Positions 49,838 through 58,454 of a stretch of 64,000 bases of DNA are shown one piece after another (positions within the stretch are counted from its first letter, which is position 1; each line of letters starts with the position of its first letter). Both the position numbers and the translations under genes were made by a program. A model generated the notes under the pieces. The model was not told the DNA's origin. It searched no databases and saw only the letters and a list, made by a program, of their open reading frames with translations. Where the stretch lies: contig OV121092.1 of assembly GCA_921293015.1 (NCBI GenBank), positions 30,945,764-31,009,763 on the forward strand, read 5' to 3'. The DNA is from Phorcus lineatus (lineage: Eukaryota > Mollusca > Gastropoda > Trochida > Trochidae).

Positions 49838-50305
49838 CCTAAATCCCTCAGGGTTTCTTTGACATGTCAATGTACTTGTTTGATGCAAAGGTGCACACAC
49901 TTCAGGGTCAGAATCTTTGAATAATGACTTTCGTCGTGATTCTTTAGATGAAGTCTCTGCATCTGGTCGCAGCCTCTTAGTCACATCCCTACCATGGGAT
50001 CCATACAATTGAGTTGCTGTTGCCTTGTAGGATGACAGCAATCTTGTTAAAAGGTTATCGGTTCTTGTTATATCTGTCACACATTTCCTGCACGCTGTAT
50101 GTGTAGTACACTCTCTTAGTATACAGATACTAAGAACTTTCTCAATGAGAAGACATACGTCTGTCTTCTTGCTTCCTAAAAACAACTTTCTCCTGTAAGT
50201 TGTATCAATATATAGTCCACAGATGATACAAACGCCAGTTTTAGAACTTGGAGATAAATCAAATGATTTAGATAATTTTGTAGCAGTTCGTGTTGGTTCT
50301 GCCAT
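49838..50305 (-). CDS. DUF6589-domain protein, exon 1 (N-terminal Cys-rich domain)
   Basis: 156 codons from Met-Ala-Glu-Pro at 50305 to the donor AGG|GTAAGTG at 49837. Phase is 0 and matches the exon 2 acceptor, so …GFR joins VTISLQD… without loss of frame. A second in-frame ATG 14 codons upstream (50347) is possible but its extension has no recognisable feature. Cysteines at residues 26, 29, 72 and 75 form a CxxC–x42–CxxC arrangement with further Cys and His between, like a treble-clef or ZAD-type zinc domain, often seen at the N-terminus of regulatory or transposon-derived proteins. A basic, Ser-rich region follows. The 5' UTR and promoter are not identified. Confidence 0.8.
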
Positions 50306-50776
50306 TAGTTTCCTTCTAATTTCATGACTAAATCTATGAAACTTCAAGCCTAAAAGACCCCCAATAAAAGTGGCAGACTGAGCGGTGAGATGGAATGTAA
50401 GGCTCCAGAATGTTTTGGTTGAGACCTGCAGAGGTCATAAATTGACCAGCTGAGGAGAGCTGACATGTAAACAGAGACTGGCTTTGACAACTAACAAGAT
50501 AAGAAAATTCCAACATTCTTGAGTCCTACAGATTGGGTTAGTCCCTGAAATTAAGAATTGTACAGGACTCCTTTTTTATATTATTTCATACCAAAAATTG
50601 AAAAATAAATTTTTATTGAAACCTTTTTTTCAGGGACTATATGTTAGTCTAGGAAAAGTAGTGATATGTACTTTAACATTGAAATATGAACTTTTATCTG
50701 AAGATCTGAAATGTCTTAATCTGCTTTGGCACAATGAACATTGTGACGTAATAAATCGCATATCTGGTTTCTACAG
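50306..50776. other. upstream region of the DUF6589 gene
   Basis: Presumed 5' UTR and promoter space between two divergent units. No TATA box could be assigned with confidence. Confidence 0.4.
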
Positions 50777-51200
50777 CTACTCCATCTTCTGTAGACAGAG
50801 TAACCAAGGTATTTAATAATGCTGCTCAACATCTTTGTAAGACAGAGATAAGCATTACATCAGATATGGAGGATCACATGCAAACTGTGTGATCGAGGCA
50901 GCTGCGCCGGAAGCAAGGTTCTGCTTTCATTGTGACAAGTGCGGTGTATGGTTTCCAACACAGACTTGGTACAAACGGCATACTTCTAATCGGGTATGCA
51001 GGGTTAGAATATGGTGTGATAACTTTAAAATTCAAACATATGAATCTCATCAGTGTGAGAAGATCCCCGAGAGTGTGCAGAAGGTTAATGAATCGCTAGA
51101 TGTCTCTCAGAGATGTTTCATACCCCAGAGCATTGAGAAGGATGAAGATAAACTTCATTTTGGTAATGTCTATTATGTTAGCTTGTGGGAACTGTACTGA
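50777..51200 (+). pseudogene. C2H2-type zinc-finger fragment with frameshift
   Basis: After a good acceptor (TGGTTTCTACAG, ending 50776) a frame reads TPSSVDRVTKVFNNAAQHLC…MEDHMQTV and then stops at the TGA in ACTGTGTGATCG (50884-50895). The next frame opens across the same point with IEAAAPEARFCFHCDKCGVW and contains one zinc-finger-like motif, CDKCGVWFPTQTWYKRH…C (Cys-x2-Cys-x12-His-x5-Cys). It then runs through a polar tail to a stop at 51198-51200. The two parts would be continuous without one extra TG in the GTGTG run. No partner exons were found. It is divergent to the DUF6589 gene; a common origin is possible but not shown. It could also be a true exon with a sequencing error. Confidence 0.5.
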
Positions 51201-51260
51201 GAATATATCCTAACATCTCTGTCCAGATTGCCCCTGGGGTTTTGAATTATCGTCCATTAG

Positions 51261-51597
51261 CATCTTGCTTCGTCAGTGTAATTGAATCCGCTGATCGAGC
51301 TCTTTCCATATACCCTGATCTCTTTCGAGCAAAATCCCTCGTACAGCTGGCGCTCCTTGATGTTCGAAGCTGTGCTCACCTGTTATTGTTTAAGCCAATG
51401 AAATTTCGTTATCCAAGGAGCTGAAAGTTACTCTTTAGAATATTCCATCCGGGTTGTGCCGCTGTTGCTGGATGCAAGTCGTCTGACAGGCTGGTGAGAT
51501 AGCTGGCGATACGAGGTTTTTGGCCTTAAGAATATCAGGGTATATGGAAGGAGCTCGACCAGCGGATTCAATTACTCTGATGGATGAAGCAGGATGT
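51261..51597 (+). mobile_element. MITE family A, hAT-type, complete
   Basis: 337 bp with inverted repeats of about 100 bp that begin CATCTTGCTTCGTC and pass through TTCCATATACCCTGAT. An exact 8-bp target-site duplication TCCATTAG lies at 51253-51260 and 51598-51605, which supports hAT. Non-coding; the several short frames here are shadows. Confidence 0.9.
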
Positions 51598-51719
51598 TCC
51601 ATTAGTGACTCCTCGGATTTCAAGTGTGAAATTGTGATCAGTGGATTCAATTACGCTGATGAAGCAGGATGTCCCATTAGTGACTCCTCGGATTTCAAGT
51701 GTGAAATCATGATTAAAAG
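51566..51719. repeat. tandem duplication spanning the right end of MITE A
   Basis: A unit of about 75-79 bp (ATTCAATTACTCTGATG … TTTCAAGTGTGAAAT) occurs twice, taking the MITE end plus its target-site duplication and flank. It must post-date the insertion. Confidence 0.88.
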
Positions 51720-51725
51720 TGCTGA

Positions 51726-52629
51726 AAAGCCAAAGTAGACGGGTCTCTTCTTTGCAAGCCTTCTAAGTGTCAACTCAAAATGAGAAGTCCATGAGAAGTT
51801 AGATACTCAGGATAAGGAAAGAGTGTCCCATAGGGATAAGAGGCATAATATATATAAAATGGATAATAATGGCCCAAGATACCATAATATCCAACCGCGT
51901 GGATAAATTTTATACTCTACACAGGATAAACCATCATGTACCAGGTATAATTTCTACCCAATCATAATACACATGCCCATAGTCACACACTGCAGTTCAG
52001 TAGTTTAATGGCAAGCAGTATCCCTAAGTCATTTTAACATTTTCGCGGCGTTTTTTTTATCGCATTATCTAAAACAGCGGCTTCAGAGTTAAGACTAAGA
52101 CGGCGGTTGATGTTGATTGAGGATATTGATCATAAGCAGAATTAGATAATGAAAAATAGAACTACATTATAAATCACACTTATTTTAGGGAAACCGTACA
52201 AAATGCTCATGGTACAGCAAAACAATACGATTACACTAATACAACAACCAATATCAGAAGAAAGGTTGTTGTGATCAATGCATTTTCAATCGTAGACTGG
52301 TGAAAGTGGTGTTGCAAGACCGATGTATCTACCTACGGTCAATCGCGATAGTATACAGAGACGAGTGACTGGTTCGAACATTGGTAATTACACCCCTTTG
52401 TACACTAACTTATTTTTATAAATGTAACACTTATACAGACTACCTTCTGTCTTGGTTCAAGAGCGGTCGTCTGTAAGCCCGTGTCCTGTATTAAAAATTA
52501 CACCCTCCAGTACACTTGCTAATTTGTATAAGGGATAGCTGGCAACTGCTGAAATTAACATGTCGCACATACAACCTTGACAATTAATTTAAGATTACCA
52601 TAGCGTAAAGAAAATCAGGGACGTCAAAC
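51726..52629. other. gene-free interval
   Basis: Nothing recognised. Confidence 0.4.
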
Positions 52630-53035
52630 TTGCACGTGTCAATGGATAACCTGGTAGCTGAGGAGCTAAATGCAAGCAGGCAGAAGCTCCTGTTCAGGGT
52701 TCGGCTTCGGATCAGGAGGTCCGTGGTTCGAATCCCGCCAGGGGCTCGGCAACTTTGTCTGCAGTAGAGAACTGTTCTACACGCAGTCAGGTTTGGGTGC
52801 AATGCTACACTGAAATTCAGCGCAGTACCACCCATGGTTCGCTAGTTCCAGCCGATGCTCACAGGTTTCACCGCAATGCATAGCCACAATGGTGTTGCGG
52901 GCTTTCTTCCTGCAATAATACTAGCAGCCGCGATATAAGTGAAATAATCTTGAAAGCGGCTTTAAACACCAACTCACCTCACCTGTTCAGGGCACCAAAG
53001 CTGGACAGGTCGACTGTTAGAACTCCAACCTACTC
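52630..53035 (+). mobile_element. SINE family C fragment interrupted by SINE S1
   Basis: The parts 52630-52699 and 52982-53035 match family C in the orientation opposite to the 40.55 kb copy, including AAGCTGGACAGGTCGACTG; an S1 element is inserted between them. Confidence 0.65.
52700..52981 (+). mobile_element. SINE S1, 5'-truncated, nested in SINE C
   Basis: Starts at TTCGGCTTCGG, inside the tRNA-like head, so the A box is lost while the B box GGTTCGAATCCC remains. An exact 11-bp duplication CCTGTTCAGGG at 52689-52699 and 52982-52992 shows that the truncation happened on insertion, as in incomplete target-primed reverse transcription. The 3' end has the usual domain and TCACC tail. Nearly identical to the 22.8 kb copy. 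Confidence 0.94.
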
Positions 53036-53042
53036 AAACTGT

Positions 53043-53345
53043 TTAGTGAGCGGGTTGGGGTTAAACGTGTTTTGAACAATATATATCAGTTATTAAACAC
53101 TTGGATGACGAGTATAAAACAGAAAGTGGTCAGATCAGGGAGAAAGGTATAGTTAGAAGACAGAAACAGGTTGTAGAAGGACTCAAATTTGCTCTGGCTT
53201 CTACTCGTCCACCTGTCCAGTTTTGGTGACCCTAACGAAAGCAATCAAGCTCCTGCTGACATGCTCCTGATGGCATAGCTCTCGGAGTCCCAGAAGCACG
53301 CAAACCACCACACCAGGAATAGGTATTGAGTCAAGTGGTGGTCAG
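53043..53345 (-). mobile_element. SINE family C copy
   Basis: Read on the minus strand it ends with the shared 3' domain; at the low end TTGGGGTTAAACGTGTTTTG corresponds to the 40.55 kb copy, and co-linear body blocks continue to about 53345. Confidence 0.75.
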
Positions 53346-53889
53346 AGTACTGGTAATAGACGTTGCATGTAATGTCATGGTTGACATATGTCTAAGATAC
53401 TGAAGTACATAGATATCTATAACGCCTAGAAAACACTTTTTTTCAGCGAAATGTATGTAAACTACTTGTATAGATTATTCCCCCCATTCTTACATCTAAA
53501 AAAACATTGAATCTGTAATCATTATGACGGTTAGCTCAGCCGAAAATCATTATTCCTGTAGTTTTTGCGAGACCAGTGAAGCCCGATATATTAAAAGAGT
53601 CGTGAAATAAGCTAATCAGAGTTGTCCCGAGCTATCATCGTACAAACAACATGCCGAATATCACTCCACACTTGTACGCGATGTCCAATAACACTCTCGA
53701 TTAACCAATTGTTCAACTCGTGAACGACAAGAGACTGGATGACCGTCCACGAGTCTTCGCACTTAACACGACAAAAGAATCAGATCACTGCCCAGTGTTT
53801 CTTTTGTCATTCCAAGTGACAATGTTACACTTATACGGGAGGATGATGTCACTGAATTTACTGAGTATTTGAGTCACTGGTTTGGATTT
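53346..53889. other. gene-free interval
   Basis: Nothing recognised. Confidence 0.4.
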
Positions 53890-54345
53890 ACCGTGTTTTC
53901 AACTGTAACGCCAGTTAATAATCGGGGTAGCATAGCGCATGGGTTAGCACTTTCGGCTTCGGATCAAGAGGTCCGTGGTTCGAATCTCGCCAGGCGCTCA
54001 GCAACTTTGTCTGTAGTAGAGAACTGTTCCACACGCACTCAGGTTTAGGTGCGTTGTTACAATGAATTTCAGTACACTACCATCTATTATTTGCTAGTTC
54101 CAGCCGAGGCTAGCAGGTTTCGCCGCAATGCATAGCCACAATTTTTTTCGGGCGTTTCTGTCCAATAATACTAGCAGCCGCGATATAAGTGAAATACTCT
54201 TGTAAGAAATCCAATATCACCTCACCTCAGTTATGAAACACATGTATGGAAATGATTCAAAAGTGTGTGGAAGAAGATTAGGATGAAAGGGATCGAAAGG
54301 ATGAGGGAACAGACTGAAAACTCTCTAACAAACCGTTTGAATGGA
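53890..54345 (-). mobile_element. SINE family C copy split by SINE S1
   Basis: The stretch 53890-53921 and the part from 54228 to about 54345 (GGGATCGAAAGGATGAGGGA and neighbours) align with the first 130 bp of the 40.55 kb copy. Confidence 0.6.
53922..54227 (+). mobile_element. SINE S1 nested in SINE C
   Basis: 306 bp with head (GGGTAGCATAGCGCATGGGTT), B box GGTTCGAATCTC and 3' domain decayed to TCTTGTAAGAAATCC. Flanked by imperfect CAGTTAATAA/CAGTTATGAA, probably the eroded target-site duplication. Older than the copies at 22.8 and 52.7 kb. Confidence 0.88.
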
Positions 54346-54365
54346 GCGACGATGCTTACATTTGG

Positions 54366-54721
54366 TCTATCAAAGTCAAAAGTCAAAATATATACATAAG
54401 AGTTACAGCATAGTAAACAGTAAACAATATTATATAGCAGCATTTGCCCTTGACAACGGTATATAAGGGCTTTTTGCTAATAAATGTCTATATAGAAAGA
54501 CTATTGTACAATAATGTCTTCATTATTTGTTTGTAACAAAAATATATAAAGGCATCTCTTGGTTGTATTTCTAGAAAATGGTGGAGTATATATTTCTGTC
54601 GTAAATCCACATAACTAGAGCTTACTACTGTAAAATGAATTTCTTTTTTGATACCTCGGTTACTTAAAGGACAATATTGACTTTCGATTTTGATAGAAGT
54701 TGTTCTTCCCTCGTTTATCAT
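54366..54721 (-). pseudogene. non-LTR retrotransposon ORF2 C-terminus with 3' UTR
   Basis: The minus-strand frame starting at 54721 contains YCPLSNRGIKKEIHF followed by SYVDLRQKYI, the hallmark of the C-terminal domain of CR1/Jockey-like LINE proteins (CPLC…DEIHFLL-C-Y–LR-KY). Two of the expected cysteines are lost (CPLS, and Ser in place of Cys after EIHF), so it is decayed. The frame stops at 54488; a 3' UTR of about 120 bp ends with ACTTTTGACTTTGA. Nothing 5' of the domain survives. The clade is not certain. Confidence 0.72.
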
Positions 54722-55311
54722 TAAGCCTTACAAACCCAAAGGATATTTTAAAATCATTCCTCTTAAATGATATGTAGTAATAATTGCTAGATATTTTTCC
54801 GGTTAGAGTAATGTTTTAAAGGACCTGTAATATTCATAGTATGAGCTTAACGCGAACAAAAGATCTATCAACGTGATCCTGTGATCAGGCTAAGGAGAAA
54901 GTTTTGAGCACAAACTGTAAAATGGAATTTTAAGATAAACAAATGATAATTATGTATATTATAGCTATATATCTATAACCTTTAAATAAGCAACTAACGA
55001 GAAAGCATTAACCAAAACACATTTGATTTGCCTTGTATCTTTCAATACTGTACAGATTAATGAACACATTATTCTGAAAGAAAATAAATGTCAAGTTTAA
55101 ACTGATGCATTTTGATAATTCAACAAAACACCTTTTATGCACAAACATATTTACAGAAAAATTTATAATAACAAAGTAATAAAATGAAGATATATGCTGA
55201 AATCCCTCTAAGGGGCACTTAGTACTTTTAAAAGATGGGTCTTATATGGTATCAAAAATCCAACTGTCTTATCTAAACGATACCTTAATAGAGTTCCAAA
55301 TGTGTATCTAC
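54722..55311. other. gene-free interval
   Basis: AT-rich, nothing recognised. Confidence 0.4.
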
Positions 55312-55788
55312 TTAAAGAGCCACTCCGTGATTTTCATAACATATTATTTACCTTTGATACGAACCTAAATGTCATATATGGAGATATAAAATCAAAACAT
55401 CTTTACTTTTCATGTCCAAAAGATATATGAATGACAAATACTGGTTTTCCATGAAAATCTAAAAACAACCTTATAAATGCACAGAGGTGTAGATATCACG
55501 TCCATTATACATGGATACTAGTTATATAACCTAACAAACGCTATCAACTTCTAACTGCCCTCCTGGCAGTTTTAGAAAAGTCTCCAAAATTAGGTTTGAC
55601 TATTTGACGCGCGCCATTGTCCGGTTTTCGATCATAATTGCGACGTTCTACCTTCATATTGTCAGTGTACAAAAACAATCAGCTTTTAAATGTGTATTTT
55701 TGGTAACAGTCGATACTTCGCGATCAAATGACACCATTGATTAAGTTTCGCATATATGACTCCAAAAACTCACGGAGTGGCTCTTTAA
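55312..55788 (+). mobile_element. TTAA-flanked MITE, family E, copy 2
   Basis: Same 477-bp length, ends and orientation as copy 1, with scattered substitutions. The terminal repeats AGAGCCACTCCGTGA/TCACGGAGTGGCTCT are perfectly complementary here. Confidence 0.9.
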
Positions 55789-56029
55789 TGTACGTATCGG
55801 CCTACCGTCATTTTTCATCGAAGCAAAAGAGAATCAGAAAATTAAATATAAACTTTGTCAAACACTTGAAGATGGATATCCTTGTTTTTAAAATCATTTC
55901 TATACCTTTTGAATGATTATTTGTCGATGTCAATTTCACAATGATTATTGTGCAAATGAAAATATTTTCGTATTGTACATTTACATATATAGTGATATCT
56001 TACAGAAGTAAATATAACAAATATAATAT
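55789..56029. other. gene-free interval
   Basis: Nothing recognised; the frame 55728-55916 starts inside the MITE and is rejected. Confidence 0.4.
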
Positions 56030-57570
56030 CAGTGATATATTCTCTTACGAATGTTGAAAATCTAAAATGTTAAGCCAAGTCATATAATGACCAGTTATTG
56101 TCTACTACAGACACATAATTTAGCGAAATGATTACTGGTGACTGACAAATTGAATATCAATACTCTTTTTGACAACATATTGATTTTTTGTATCTTGCGA
56201 TAGAAGTTTATGATTAATATGTACAATTATTACACTCAATTTAATTATTCTTAATGATGTTATATTTCATCAAGTACTTGAAGGAGCATTGGAATTCGAA
56301 TAGATCAAGCATTTGAAACATTTGCAAAAGCGTTTGACTTAATCTTCAAAAGTATATGAAAGCCTTTATTTTGTCAAATCGATTTTAAAAACGATTTAAA
56401 ACGCCAACTGACATTATGTAAAATATCTAAGAAGCAAATGATCATACCAAATAAAATAAAAAAGGAATAGATAAAAGTTGATAAGCCAGGACGGCAAAAA
56501 CAATGTCACATGCCAGTATTTACGATATGTTGTCGTTTTATTACGTTTTTTAATTCATCAACGTCCTACTAACCGTTTCCGCGAATATATTCCACACTTG
56601 TATTCTTTTGAGGAAGAATTCGTAGACTTCATAGAACCTACTCTTTATTTTTTATAATATGAGTTTTAATGTATCTTGATACTGATTCGGATTAGCTGTA
56701 CATAGACAAAGTCTGGAAGACCTATTGTTATTATCCGATTTCTTCAAGTTCTTCTTCTTATTATTATTCTTTATTATTATTTGTACTTTTTTGTGAATAG
56801 GATACAGCCAAAACGGCTGCTTCAAATTTGACCAAATTTGGTATACTGATAGCCCTTACTGGGCTTAATCGGATCATGCATTAAAGGCACAGACCCAAAA
56901 AGTTAGACTCACAATTGCACAAATTTTTCAGGCATGTAAAACCTGTATGTGGACTTTTTTTTAAACTGTTAAAACATTGATCGCGAACAGTCATTTTCCT
57001 TGACAATTAAGGATCAAAATCGGGGAAAATCTTTTGACAAAATTTAACATGGGGTAATTTTTCAAAATGCATCTGGAGACTTGAAACTTGTTTTGAATGA
57101 AGCGTCATCACAGTCCAAACAAAAAAGTCAATCATGACGAATTCGTAAGTAGCATACTTTTTTCGCATTATCAACTTCTTTGAAATAATATTAGTTTTCT
57201 TATGAGGTTTGGTCACATAAATAAGTTACTGTTTACCAATAAGACAAAAAAGCATGTGAAGGTCAAACACTGTGTGAAGGTCAAACACTATGTGAAGGTC
57301 AAAGAGGAAGTCTTGAAGACCTAAGTACTGCCTCGGCAGACCTAGTTATTATTATTATTATTATTATTATTATTTGCAAATTATTTCATGCAGAATGGCT
57401 CACTCACCGAGTTTCAATATAAATATTAACACACATGTTCATTAATTCATCAAAATTGTTTTTCTTTATATCTCAAGTTTAATTTAAATCATTTAGGTTA
57501 ACAAAGTCGTTAACCCTTGTATTTAATTTACAAAAGTGCTTTAAACAATTCAGATAGGTTACACCATGAT
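56030..57570. repeat. diverged segmental duplication, block X3, split by repeat F
   Basis: Co-linear with 38845-39590 of block X1. The homology is interrupted at about 56716-57380 by repeat F and resumes through GTTAACCCTTGTATTT and GATAGGTTACACCA. Confidence 0.72.
56719..57380. repeat. repeat F, copy 2, with (ATT)n
   Basis: Begins like copy 1 at 46235 and continues about 400 bp further. It contains an 18-bp unit (TGTGAAGGTCAAACACT) in three tandem copies at about 57255-57305 and ends in CCTAGTTATT and an (ATT)n run at about 57345-57375. A microsatellite tail suggests a retroelement, but no coding is present. Confidence 0.7.
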
Positions 57571-58140
57571 GACGCACACATTTTCTTTACGTTTATAAAA
57601 ACATTGCATTGTCCTATATTTTTACTAAATGGGACATAGCGACTTAAGGGCCATTTTAAATGACGATTAACACATGTGCAATGAGAAAAAAAATCATTGC
57701 AGTCTACTCAGAGTAACGTCTCCTCGGTTGACAACTGTAATCTGTAGTTAAATTAAGGGAGTTAACACTTATCAATGCCTACTGTAAAGATTAGTACAAT
57801 GTTAATAATGTATATGCCAGATACTTTATGCCTTTACCTCTGGTGAACAATTAAGTTTGCCAAATACCTCATAAACCGCACATGATCACTGGTTATAATC
57901 ATGATGTGATTTTATTTGTTTGATGATGTTTATCTTAAGGTTTTGTGAACATTCATACTATGACCAACACACGCGGACGGAGTGAACCTGTTAATTCTGG
58001 CCTAGTAAAACATAGTTTAATAAAACGTTTTCAAAAAATAGTGTAAACCACTTATGAATCATCCGATTTAGCTGGTAAGCGCTATCGGATTGTAAGTTTT
58101 GTTGAATTTAAACCAGAGGTGTTGACCGAATCATGTTTCG
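57571..58140. other. gene-free interval
   Basis: Nothing recognised. Confidence 0.4.
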
Positions 58141-58148
58141 TATTAAAA

Positions 58149-58446
58149 CATCCTCTTTCCATATACCCTGATATCCTTTAAGCAAAAAGCCTCGTATTGC
58201 TAGCTATCTAACCAGCCAATGAGACGACTCGCATCCAGCAACAGCGGCAACACCCGGTTTGAAAATTCAAAAGAGAAGCTAAAAGCTCCTTGGATAACGA
58301 CATTTTATTAGCTTAAACATTAACAGATGAGCACAGCCACGAACATCAAGCCGCGCCAGCCTTACGAGGGATATGGCTCGAAAGAGATCAGGGTATATGG
58401 AAGGAGCTCGGTCAGCGGATTTAAGTACGCCGATGTAGCAGGATGG
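58149..58446 (+). mobile_element. MITE family A, hAT-type
   Basis: Inverted repeats pass through TTTCCATATACCCTGAT on the left and ATCAGGGTATATGGAAGGAG on the right; the left arm has lost about 30 bp near its tip. An exact 8-bp duplication TATTAAAA is at 58141-58148 and 58447-58454. The internal orientation is opposite to the 39.6 kb copy. The 93-residue antisense frame is a shadow. Confidence 0.88.
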
Positions 58447-58454
58447 TATTAAAA

